Below are positions 45,973 to 56,582 of a stretch of 64,000 nt of DNA, one piece after another (position 1 is the first letter of the stretch; the number at the start of each line of letters is the position of its first letter). The notes under the pieces are model-generated. The model saw only the letters and a list, made by a program, of their open reading frames with translations. It was not told where the DNA came from and did not search any database. Origin of the DNA: Ptychodera flava (lineage: Eukaryota > Hemichordata > Enteropneusta > Ptychoderidae); contig NC_091940.1 in the NCBI RefSeq assembly GCF_041260155.1, positions 24,723,870 to 24,787,869 of the forward strand, in the 5' to 3' direction. The translations under genes and the position numbers were made by a program.

Positions 45973-46053
45973 GATTAAATTTCGCTGAGTTCAAAGTATA
46001 CAGTAGTTTTGAAAAGGCTGTCAAAATGTTGTCAAACGGCTCAAAATATTCGT

Positions 46054-46071
46054 CTCCCGGACAAGCCCCCA
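46054..46071 (-). other. Primer-binding site (tRNA-Pro-like)
   Basis: On the minus strand TGGGGGCTTGTCCGGGAG follows the 5' LTR after a short gap. It differs at two of 18 positions from the tRNA-Pro primer site used by murine leukaemia virus-type elements. Confidence 0.75.
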
Positions 46072-46074
46072 ATT

Positions 46075-46645
46075 TGTTACGTGCAGAGAAAACGAACAAA
46101 AGGGTGAACTCAGCAGTTTCCGTTTAAACAAAATTTATTACGAAAACAAAACTAATTGCTAAGTTAGGGACAGAGTACAAGCTTTAAAAGTGTACAGACT
46201 ACTTATCTCAGCTGGGACGGCAAAGCTCCAGTCTCAGAGTTGTAACAGTCAGTTGGATGAATGAACAGTCCTTTGGCTTGCAGGCTTGAAGCTGCACAAA
46301 GACCACAGTATAAATCCAGCGTTGACAGTGAAGGTCTTGAAAAGTCTTGAGAATGACTACTGCTGGAGTTTAGTAACACACAAGAGACACGATCCCAAAG
46401 TCTGACTGGAAGCTGTGCACGTCCCTTTTATAAAGGCATGTAAGAACAATCTAGAACTTTTATTGACATGCTAATTACTGTTCTAAAATTATCTCCCTTA
46501 CACAACTAATCAACTTTCCAGAACATTCCAAACATGACTAATTGAATTCAAGGTTGTGAGGTCATCAAGGGCAGTGACCTTGGGAATGTTCTAGACTGAT
46601 TGAACTCAGGTCATGATGAGTGTGGGGTAAATGACCTACATGACA
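46075..46645 (-). repeat. Gypsy 5' LTR
   Basis: 571 bp, nearly identical to 40551-41122. It should drive minus-strand transcription toward gag. Confidence 0.93.
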
Positions 46646-48232
46646 TACCCAAGACCAACATTGTACCTTTACACGCACCTGTATCGCCCAATAAAAAGGG
46701 GGGAAATGCGCCATGTGCGCGGTCTTTCAGATTTCTGACCCTTACGTTTTCAAAACATGGACCTGCTAATACGAAAAAGCAAATAAAACCCGCTTCATTT
46801 GAAGTTTTGGTTCTGTCGATTGTCATTGACACGTTCACGGTAACGTTTAGGTAAAACTTCCTAGTTTAAATTTTGAATTTTTCGTCTTAGGAACCTTCCA
46901 CGCACTGTCACACCCGTAAATATCGAGGTTAGCGGTTTGTATCGTCTACTTTTACGGCAAGACGCATTTTGATCTTCACGTCTATGTATCCTACAAGGCA
47001 GAAATTATGCCACCGCTATTTTCTCTCATTTCTATTTCGTCGTAGAATGTGCGTCTGTTGTTCGTACATAGTTATTGACTTAGTCAATAGAATTCTGTTC
47101 AAGAGACTTCTCTTTGAATGCTTTCCGTTGAATACAAAAGCCGTTTCCCGTGTCAGATTCATAAGCATAGGCATTTGTTTACTTTGGTAAACGATTGTTA
47201 TAGTCAACATTTGAAACATTTTCTAAAATCTTACGAAAGTGACCATTGGTCTGTACTGCATATTCTACATAGTTAAAAACAGATGTCTATATAAACATCT
47301 TAGATTTTTACTTTCATTTTTAAGGTAGAACACGCCTCGGGGACAGGTATTCGGTTTCTTAAACTTTTACAATTCTTTTCTGATATACGACTTGTGATAG
47401 TTCATTGTAAAGCTCGTTGTGTAAGAAAACCTTTCACCGGCTTAGTTTTTCGAAAGTTGAACACTTTATATTTCTCCATAGAGATAACACAGGGATGGCT
47501 GCCATTTTGAACTTTAAATATCGGTAAATCTCGGGTTAATTGTTTCTCGTACCAAAATTTGCGGGATGGCCCCTAATTTTCATTCTTGATTTTGAACTTA
47601 GAATGGTTGAAAGATTTCTTAAGGGAAGTTTGAGCAAAAGTTTGTCTTTAACTTTTGAGGCGCTACTACCTTAATTCGGAGAATTCGGTCTGGTGTCACA
47701 TATTATTTTACGTGGTTACATGAGAAAGAGATTGATTCTTCAATTGTCCTCGATAGATATGGCGAAGATTAAACGTAGTTTACTTTCTCGATGTTAAAAA
47801 TATGCGAATGTTGTGAAATATAATAATATGAAAGTCTACAGTTCATAAAGTTTTCCTGGCTTTAAGGTTTTTAGTAGCTATACCACTTTGCTTTGAAAGA
47901 TTTAGAGCTCATTGGGTCTGTTGACAGTGTTATTAAGATCGACGATTAGTTGACGGTAGATATTAGCTACTAGTCGGAATTATCGATGGCATTAATCTTG
48001 CATGTCCCATTATCGGTAACATCAACATTATGAGTTCAGCAGCAGTCATACCGTAAAATACGCGTCACTTTCATTCATTTTAAATCAAATAAAGAGCAAA
48101 TACATATTTTCGATGATTATTCATTTACATTCGTGCAATTAAACAAACAAAACCAAGCGCTATTATCTCGTATCTCGTATAGGCCCGCTGTGGTGACCTA
48201 AGTATTGAAGCAGATTTACTCTCCCCTTTATT
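46646..48232. other. Non-coding, nothing recognised
   Basis: No domain-bearing frame or structured repeat was recognised between the Gypsy element and the palindromic MITE. Confidence 0.55.
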
Positions 48233-48240
48233 GTAAGCAC

Positions 48241-48390
48241 CTAGCTGTAGAAACGCAGCTATCTGTGGCGGTGTAGATTGCGTCTGTGCGGGTCAGCAAA
48301 AGTTTAACTCCGCCGTGGCGGGATTGACCTTTTGACGGCCCGCATAGACGCACGCCACCCCGCCACAGATAGCTGCGTTTCCACAGCTAG
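48241..48390. mobile_element. Palindromic MITE, 7-8 bp TSD
   Basis: A 150-bp element with arms of about 55 bases. The left arm starts CTAGCTGTAGAAACGCAGCT, and the right arm ends in its near complement, AGCTGCGTTTCCACAGCTAG. TAAGCAC (or GTAAGCAC if the last G is shared) is repeated at 48233-48240 and 48390-48397. An 8-bp duplication would suggest a hAT-related element, but the boundary is ambiguous by one base. No coding capacity. Confidence 0.82.
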
Positions 48391-48397
48391 TAAGCAC

Positions 48398-49440
48398 CAA
48401 CCATGAAGGGATACATGCTGAAACTTTGTATGCATATTTCTATAAAGCCCCATTATGTGTGAAACAGAAAGGCACATGATAAAGTGTTAAAATGATATTC
48501 TTCATGTAAATAGTACCGTAACGTAGCAACCATAGCTTGCTTTGAAAAAAAACCAATGTGCAGAAACACAAATTGAGTTTGGCTGATTAGTTCGATAGCA
48601 TCGACATTATCAACACAACCATAGCATTGTATAATACACAAACAAACAAGTCATTTTTCAGGTACTCTAGTTCTTCTTTCTTTCATTTTTATTCAGGGAA
48701 TATTAGCGTCTATTCTGACGTATGCTTGCTCGTGTAGGGCGAAATTCGTGAAAGGGACTCAATATTAGTGATTGTCGATATATCTGGCAATAATTTAGGC
48801 GTAAGAAAATCGATCGTGTGTTTTCGTTGACAGGCCCTCAGAAAATAGGGTAGTCGGCCAGGGACTTTTTCTATTCAGTGTGACCCAGCAAAAACACAAA
48901 CAAGCAGGATAATTCGGCATAATCATGCGTTATTTTTGAACTTGAGATAAAAAGTTTAGGGTCGATACAAATAGGGTAGATCTGGTTTCCATTTGACGGT
49001 AATAATAAGCTTCATAATGTTAAATCTTTCAGTTTGATTTTGGAGTTTGAATTAGAAATGAAAGCTGGTTACGGGGTTTGCTGATGCGGGTCAATGACAG
49101 AGGGTTGCTAGTCGCTGGAATTGCCTGTACCATTGCATCGTCCTGCCTCCTTCCATCCGGGTAACAAACACAAGTCAAATCTTATTGCACACCTTTTAAA
49201 TGTTTTCATGCAAAAACTTGTGATATGAAAGAAAACAATCATGACTATGATTGTTCGAATAGAAAACCGTCACACTTATCGACGATTCAGATTCCTCTTT
49301 GAACTTGTTTGAGATGGCCCAACTGTAAAATAGGAGAAAGTTCACGGTAATGTCCTCCAGAAACGAGTACAAGAAATCTACAAATGTAAAAGTTTCATTT
49401 TAATACGAGTAAATCAATTAACCGTGCCAACGAGTACTTC
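48398..49440. other. Non-coding, nothing recognised
   Basis: No gene, RNA gene or repeat boundary was recognised. Confidence 0.5.
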
Positions 49441-50312
49441 ACCACAGAGGGCGCCGTCAAAGATTCAAAGGCCCATAGCAAGGCATATACTGATTCCGGG
49501 TCAAGGTGAGACAAGGTCGGCCAGGTCACCCGACAGATTCAATAGTCGAGATCATTAAAAAAAAAAGTTTCATTCCGCATCAACCTAATGCAGTTTAATT
49601 TCTTGCGCCAGACTAAACAACCTTCACTTGAATCGGTGGCAACTGTCCGCACACCAGTGGTCATTTACACTGAGAGATATTTGATGATGATATATTTCCG
49701 CCTGCAACCGCAACATACAATAGGCCTAATGATAGATAATTTAGCCGATAAAGTTGATGAAACCCTGCTCTCTTTCAGTGTCACTACAGATAAACATGGA
49801 AGAAGACTAATTCTGCCGAATTGACCTACTTTCACTTTTAATTCGGAGAATTCCGACCCATTAATACAAATAGTGTTGATCGAATATTGGGAATTCTGTG
49901 AAAGGGACTCATTGTGCAGTGATCTCCTGCGAGTATGTTGACGATTATTTGTGTTTTGATTTGTCAGAACCATATATACAAGTTAAGTATATCAGTTATT
50001 TCTAACAGGATCGGAACTAAATTGGGATAATTGGATGGTGAAGTAATGTCGATTTAATCTACAAATGTTATCTCATCTGCTTTTCTTTTTATATTACACA
50101 CTTGTTTTTATGAGTAATTTGCAATATTGCAACATTCAACTATACGGCACCTACCGCTTTTGAAAAATTTGAAAAATATGAAAATCCAATCATCCCAAAT
50201 TAGTTCCAATCGTGTTTTCTCTATACAACTGGTGTTACCATAGACATTCTAATACTAATCTCAGACCCCGGCCAGACTACTTTTTCAATTTAGTAACTTT
50301 CACTTTGACCTC
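49441..50312 (+). repeat. Repeat R1, unit 1 (with MITE inserted)
   Basis: Starts ACCACAGAGGGCGCCGTCAA and contains GGTCGGCCAGGTCACCCGAC, CATCAACCTAATGCAGTTTA, TTTTAATTCGGAGAATTCCG and GAATTCTGTGAAAGGGAC. It is repeated directly from about 50318 and in inverted orientation at 53309-53798. A family M4 MITE occupies 50004-50216. No frame is conserved among the units. Confidence 0.88.
50004..50216. mobile_element. MITE, family M4, copy C (4-bp TSD TTCT)
   Basis: 213 bp, ends AACAGGATCGGAACTAA and AAATTAGTTCCAATCGTGTT, flanked by TTCT at 50000-50003 and 50217-50220. It lies in repeat R1 unit 1. Unit 2 has the matching site without the element (TTATTTCCATGTAACTCC near 50787). Confidence 0.9.
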
Positions 50313-50317
50313 TGGTA

Positions 50318-50940
50318 ATGGTGAGACAGGTCGGCCAGGTCACCCGACAGATTTTAATTGTCGAGATTATTCACAAAAACGTTTCATTCCACATCAACCT
50401 AATGCAGTTTAATTTCTTGCACCGGACTGAACAACCTTCGCTTGAATCGGTGGCGAATGTCTGCACACCAGTGGTCGTAGATACTGATGAGACATTTTAG
50501 GCTGTCTCGGAATTTCCGCAACATAGAACAATGATAGATAATTTAGCCAATAACGTCGTTAAAACCCTGCTCTCTTTCAGTGTTTCCATAGATAAACATG
50601 GAAGGAAATAACTTTCCTTTAAGGGAGACTAATTCTGCCGAATTGGCCTACTTTCACTTTTAATTCGGAGAATTCCGACCTATTAATACAAATAGTGTTG
50701 ATCGAATATTGGGAATTCTGTGAAAGGGACGATTATGTGTACTTTGTTTTGTCAGAATCATAGATACAAGTATATAGGTATTATTTCCATGTAACTCCAG
50801 TTACCACGTGCATTTATATACAATTCTGCAACGGTCCCGACCAGACTGCTTTTCCAATTTAATAATTTTCACTTTGCTTTCGGAGAATTTGAAATGAAAC
50901 CTGATCGTTCAGTTTGGGAGGTTAATGTTTATCAGTTGCT
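50318..50940 (+). repeat. Repeat R1, unit 2
   Basis: Collinear with unit 1 from GGTGAGACA onward through the empty MITE site to the GACCAGACTGCTTTTCCAAT segment. It is cut on the right by the element at 50943. Confidence 0.85.
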
Positions 50941-50942
50941 TA

Positions 50943-52578
50943 GGGATGGACCATTAGACCTTGGGAGGGGGGGTGGTCACAATGAAATTGTGAAAATTTT
51001 TTTTTTACTATTGTAAATTTCTGAAATTTTTTTTTCCAATTGAGATTAGCTGTGCAAATTTTGTTTTTCAGAGTAAATTTTCAGATTTATAATTTTTTTT
51101 TAGTTCGTCGCTGTCTGAAGATAAAGAGGGCAAAGATGTGGTGCCAAGCACCACAAGCGGCCACGAAGCGGTCACGGGGGGGGGGGAGGTCAGGAGAGGG
51201 GTGTCCCCCTGCTGCTGTTGGAGCTTTTGAAAAATAGATTAAACTTGGGGAGTATTTTTGCGGGGGGAGGTCAGGAGGGGGTTTCCCCCTCCTGCTGTTG
51301 GAGCTTTTGAAAAATAGAGATAAAAATGGTGTTATTTGGTGGCACTTTGGGAGCATCTTTTTCGGATTACACATCTTCCTCTGAAACATGGTCTTCTTGC
51401 TCCTCAGTAGCTTCCTATAGTTTTGAAAATTGACTATTTTGGTTTCCTGGCTTCCCTTTCTACTGCGTGGTGAAATGCCTACATTCACCCCACCAAACAT
51501 CATGCATATCTCATGATTTACAATTGATTTTGACAAGCTGAGAAGCTAAAATAAGCTAAATAATATAGTTAAATTTGCATATTTGTGTTTTTAGAGCAAT
51601 TGATGCACTTTTTTGATCAAAACATCTATTTCGCTGTAGCAGCATGTCCAAATTGATTGGATGTGTATAGATGTGTTGAAATTTCAATATTTGTCTTTTT
51701 AGGGCAATTTATGCCATTCATGGTAAAAAAATCTGTATTCTCTGAAAGGGCTTGTCCAATTTCTTTGAAATTTTCTACACAAAAACGATTATTCATGCAG
51801 ATTTATTCAGTATTTGCTATCGAGAAACTTTCAAAGTTCAACCCTTTTGTGTGTTTTTGTGTTGGGATTTGTTGGATAGATGGCATTCTACGTAGTGTAT
51901 TGTTGAATGTTAAAACATGTGTTGCTTTTGTTTTTTGAGGCTGTTTTTTGAGAAAAAAGAATTGAAAATGCCTTTTAAAAGCAAAATAATACATAATGCC
52001 TTGATATGTTGTTTTATCATTATTGACGTGTTTCTACTTGTTCACCCATTCTTGCATTCATCATTGCAATAAAATGCTGTGAAAAAAATGAAACTGATGT
52101 GGCCTGCATCTGTTTACCTTGATCTTAAAAGGCAAATACAACTTTCTGTCTTGACAACCATACCATAGTTTCAATGTTTTACCTAGTGTACCTGCTTGGT
52201 TTGTACGCAGGAAACAAGTAGAAAACAGGCTCTATAATTTCATAATTTTCAAGTGATCAGAATACAAAAGTCCTGAAAAGATAAGATAATCACCACTTCC
52301 AGTATAAGGGATACAGTCACTCTAAATGTATAAATTACAATTAAAATTGTGCCTGGAGAATGTACTAAAAATACAGAAAGTTGCTTTCTGTCGGTAAAAT
52401 CTAAAAAAAATTCAAAATTTTAAAGACTTTTGCAGATTTTTTTTTACGCCTTTGTCTTCTGATTTATTTTTTTTTTATTTTGCAAACTAGTTTGAAGATT
52501 TTTTTTCCTAACTTTCTGCTCTGAAAATTTTTTTTTCTGTTTTGACCACCCCCCTCCCAAGATCTAATGGTCCGTCGC
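50943..52578. mobile_element. PIF/Harbinger-like non-autonomous element
   Basis: 1,636 bp with ends GGGATGGACCATTAGACCTT and, reverse-complemented, GCGACGGACCATTAGATCTT. A G-rich run and GTGGTCA follow on both sides. TTA flanks it at 50940-50942 and 52579-52581. Inside, a block of about 80 bases containing GAGGTCAGGAG..GTCCCCCT..TGCTGTTGGAGCTTTTGAAA is repeated (51180 and 51262). Short frames inside show no transposase motif. Confidence 0.78.
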
Positions 52579-52581
52579 TTA

Positions 52582-53165
52582 CTGTAAGGCTTTTTAGCCA
52601 AACTTTTCAATGATTGTGAATTTCTTCTGAAATTCAACTCTCACAGTAGATGGAACTAATCACGATTTTCATAGAACGTTCATAATGTGCCAAATGCCTG
52701 AAAATTGTCATACAACACCAACATGAATACATGACGTATAGTTTGTAAATTGTATAGATAAAAAAACAATTACGTTCCCGTTGCGGAACGGAAGTTAGTC
52801 GGCAGTCTCACCTTGTGACACTCTATTGATAGGCAAAAATGCAGATATTTCACTTACCACTTTTGACTGCGTATAGCCAGTGCACAGCTTGTTCACCGTC
52901 ACACGGCAAAGTCAGTTTCAACGTCGAGGAAATGAGCGCTTGGCTGTCAAGTTTTCTCAGACAACGCACAAAATGTTTAAAGCCGAATACAAAACACCGC
53001 ACCCTAGTCTATGGTAACTGGCGCGTGGAGCACTTCTCTATTCCAGTATGAACGATGCTTGCAAACCCCATGAGACACCAGCGATTGTTCTATAGTCTTG
53101 AAGTCTGACGTTCAGCGACCAACGTAGTGGCTTGGAGTGAAATTATTTTAGCTGTGAATAACAGT
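52582..53165. other. Non-coding, nothing recognised
   Basis: A 70-codon frame at 52839-53051 has no recognisable domain. Repeat R1 sequence does not resume directly after the insertion, so the right flank has diverged or been rearranged. Confidence 0.45.
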
Positions 53166-53281
53166 GTGATATCGCAGCGGCGCTGCATGCTGTGGCGTAT
53201 CGTTCGCGCTCGAGTTAAGGGTCATCGCATCTAACCCTTGACCCGAGTGCAATACACAGCCCAGCACCGCTGACATATCAC
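53166..53281. repeat. Imperfect palindrome of about 116 bp
   Basis: GTGATATCGCAGCGG..GCTG faces CAGC.CCGCTGACATATCAC. A central pair, GTTAAGGGTCA and TAACCCTTGAC, extends the fold. It is probably a small palindromic MITE, but no clear target duplication was found. Confidence 0.65.
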
Positions 53282-53308
53282 AGCTAGGAATTATCTCTGT
53301 TTGTTAAC

Positions 53309-53798
53309 CACTGCACAATGAGTCCCTTTCACAGAATTCCCAATATTCGATCAACACTATTTGTATTAGTAGGTCGGAATTCTCCGAATTAAAAGTGAAA
53401 GTAGGTCAATTCGGCAGAATTAGTCTCCCTTAAAGGAAAGTTATTTCCTTCCATGTTTATCTGTGGTAACACTGAAAGAGAGCAGGGTTTTAACGACGTT
53501 ATTGACTAAATTATCTATCATTGTTCTATGTTGCGGAAATTTCCCGAGACAGCCTAAAATATCTCATCAGTATCTACGACCACTGGTGTGCGGACAGTCG
53601 CCACCGATTCAAGCGAAGGTTGTTTAGTCTGGCGCAAGAAATTGAACTGCATTAGGTTGATGCGGAATGAAACGTTTTTGTGAATGATCTCGACTATTGA
53701 ATCTGTCGGGTGACCTGGCCGACCTTGTCTCACCTTGACCCGAAATCAGTATATGCCTTGTTATGGGCCTTTAAGTCTTTGACGGCGCCCTCTGTGGT
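53309..53798 (-). repeat. Repeat R1, inverted unit 3
   Basis: Reverse complement of 49441-49922 across about 490 bases, from CACTGCACAATGAGTCCC to CTCTGTGGT. It closes a 4.36-kb block whose two ends are inverted copies. Confidence 0.88.
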
Positions 53799-53878
53799 GT
53801 GTTAACGCGATATCACGAGAGTAACTGATCATACAAAAGTTTCCGCACCGGCTTCACATTGTCAGCGCCCACATTTGG

Positions 53879-53879
<1 letters not shown>

Positions 53880-53931
<52 letters not shown>

Positions 53932-53943
53932 TAATAATAATAA
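53880..53943. repeat. (AAT)n microsatellite
   Basis: About 21 AAT units with one phase break near 53926. Confidence 0.95.
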
Positions 53944-55965
53944 CTTTATTGCATAACAACACACTTCGGGAAGTGTGGTAGAGCAAGTTACAAAATCAAA
54001 CGTTACACACATAATAATGAGCAAGTAGAGATTTTGCGGCCGCAAGAGACGATAAGATTTCGCGACGGCAGTTCATTACAGCGCAGAAACGTTATCATGA
54101 AGTGTCTGCGTCTGTATGTTTGTTAAGAGCAGCTAGGGCGATTTCGCGTTCGCACGAGCTTCTGTTTTTTCCGCATTCACAGTTAGGCATTCGCCGCCGA
54201 CGTTATAATTAACCATGTCACTAAGTGTCTCGGCCAGTTTTCATCCAAGGTCAGGCTGTATAGTGTTAAGCAATTTTGACGCTGACTGATATTTTGTAGT
54301 CGCATAAAAATGTGGTTTGAGTTGTTGTTGTCGCATTAGAAGACGGCGCCGCTAAAAGTTATGTTGTAGCCGGGAGGTATTTTTTTGCGTATATTTCGAC
54401 AGAAAACTTGTATGTTTTCAACCTATGCATTGTCAATGGGGAAAGTTTTCGCCGAGGGGTCCCCAACGGCTTTCCATGGTTAAGATATCCAAAACACGAA
54501 AGGTAGACATGATTTGCTGAACACATTTATGCCTGATATAATCATTGCACAGCTACTATCACACGCCCTAGGCCCTGTCAATGTTGAAGTTATGCCCTGC
54601 ATAAAGATTTTCCCGCGCGATAAATTGTAGTTGGATAGACGCAGAAATACAAGTTCACAATATAATATTTGTTTATCTTGTAGTTGTCATCATGGTCCCC
54701 AGTTATGAAATACTTAACCACAACTTAACCACAACAATCTTTTCATAGAATCACTTTCTTTTGTTGGTCAAAACATAGACCCTCGAGAAAAACTCAAAAT
54801 AATCAGTTCATATATCTGAACAAATGGCAATATCTCAGCCATGAGGAACGCCACGGTAAAATTACTTTATGGGAAAGTACAAGTCAATTCAAATATCAAA
54901 TATCAAATTAAAAATAAACTAATACACAAGGTTTTAAGAACGAACAGTCGTAAATCTCATAACGATTTCGGGCATTTCTCACATATATGCCTAATCGATT
55001 TGTGAGATTCGTAAACGAAAAGTCAAACAAAGGCATTCCGATGATTTCTTGTCCAATAAATGACACGCACTCATGACTTACGATCGGTGAGGGAAACTTG
55101 TAAATACATCTGACAGAAGCATGTGAAGTTACCTGTCGAAGAAGAGAAATTAACTTTCTTGATCAACATTGTTATACCAGATTTGGATGAGATGAGGAAA
55201 TCTTTTAACACAAAATTCTAATTCAAATGTATCAGATGATCTGGAAATGAAAATGCTGTAAGCGTCAGCGTACACCTTACTGAAATCAAACAATTTTTGC
55301 TCAGTTGTTACAGTGGTAAAATACACCTGCGATAACCCAATAGATTTAGATCAAAACTGACGACGTTCTTCGTTAATTGTGTTATCGTACCATCAACAGA
55401 ACATACACACTACGTACAGGTGAGTGGGCTGGCATAGTGTTTATACCAAATTTATTCGTAAATGATTATCTAAGAGGATTAAGCTGGTGTAATTCTTGGA
55501 AATTCCTATTATATTTGTTCTGGAAAACACCTGAGTACATTAATGTTTTATTATGTTTGGTCTGCAAAACACCACTATACTTTTTTATTCTTTTTCCTGA
55601 AACATTTTTAAATGCAAATTTAGAGAGTTAATTTTTCAAACATAATAAATTGTGTACAATATGAATTCTAGTCTGTACTAGAATTCAGAAGTCAGAGATA
55701 GCATTTGACATTCCATACACACAGTCTATGTTGATAAGTTGAAATCCCAGTATTTCGACATAAATAGAGGAGTACGACGAGAAAATGTATTTTAAAAACC
55801 GAACGAAAATAAGTGTAATGTCACCAAAAGTTATGGCCCAAAGGACCTTTGAATTTACAATCATTTAGAATCTCTATGTCAGTTTCCGAAATCTTGAACT
55901 CGATGGTGAACATTGATGCGAAAACTTAAGCAAGGAAAACATTCTGACAGTCTCTTGACACTTAC
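53944..55965. other. Non-coding; probable intron or 3' part of the SLC7 gene
   Basis: No exon was recognised. The minus-strand SLC7 exon ends at 55966 with a splice donor, so at least part of this stretch should be intron and the final exon. Confidence 0.45.
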
Positions 55966-56152
55966 CTAATACCTTAACCATCGCCTTAGGTTTCTTCTTC
56001 CGGTAGAGTTGGCCAAGTAGGTAAACTGGAACACCGCTAAGGGTCACAGCCAGACCAGTGAGGGGTACCAGGGGTTCAGCATAGAACGGCACCACCACCA
56101 AGAACAAGCAAATGAGCGAGAAAACTATTGGGATCACAAGTCTTAGAGGAAG
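55966..56152 (-). CDS. Single exon of an SLC7-family amino-acid transporter (partial)
   Basis: A 187-base minus-strand exon bounded by a good acceptor (TTTCCTTTGCAG before 56152) and donor (G|GTAAGTG after 55966). It enters in phase 0 and leaves one base of the next codon. It encodes LPLRLVIPIVFSLICLFLVV, then PFYAEPLVPLTGLAVTLSGV, then PVYLLGQLYRKKKPKAM. Two hydrophobic helices followed by a basic K-K-K-P-K stretch match the last two membrane segments and C-terminal start of LAT/b(0,+)-type light chains, which exchange neutral or cationic amino acids at the plasma membrane. The other exons were not found; upstream ones lie at higher coordinates on this strand, possibly outside the window. 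Which SLC7 member this is cannot be told. Confidence 0.75.
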
Positions 56153-56485
56153 CTGCAAAGGAAATACAATTCTGTAAACTCAAACAGAAATGAACAAGAT
56201 GGCATTGGTCTGGAAGATAGACCATTCATGTGGCAAAGGCCGATCGTAACGTTCATTCCTGGCAATTCTTTCTTATGCCAGTCGCAAAAAACCACTCCGA
56301 CTCCAAACCCCTCTGCGGAAGTGCTCAGAGGTATCCGGAAACTAAAATAATGTGGAACTTGGACCAATACAAATCTTTACCATTTATATTATGATTGCAG
56401 GCATGCATAGTCTTTCTTCTTATATCAGTCAACTGATCCATCGGTTAATCTATCTGTATGTCCGTCTGATCTACTATCTTCCTGT

Positions 56486-56486
56486 T

Positions 56487-56582
<96 letters not shown>

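Larger units (their letters stand above)
40551..46645 (-). mobile_element. Ty3/Gypsy LTR retrotransposon, Gmr1-type gene order
   Basis: A 6.1-kb element on the minus strand with two LTRs (46075-46645 upstream, 40551-41122 downstream), a tRNA-Pro-like primer site, a polypurine tract, and gag, protease, integrase, reverse transcriptase and RNase H. Integrase lies before reverse transcriptase, unlike ordinary Gypsy elements and like the Gmr1 clade. I counted four differences between the LTRs over 571 bases, so the insertion is recent. No matching target-site duplication is visible (TTATT before 40551, TACCC after 46645). Three short frame breaks interrupt the coding. Confidence 0.93.
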
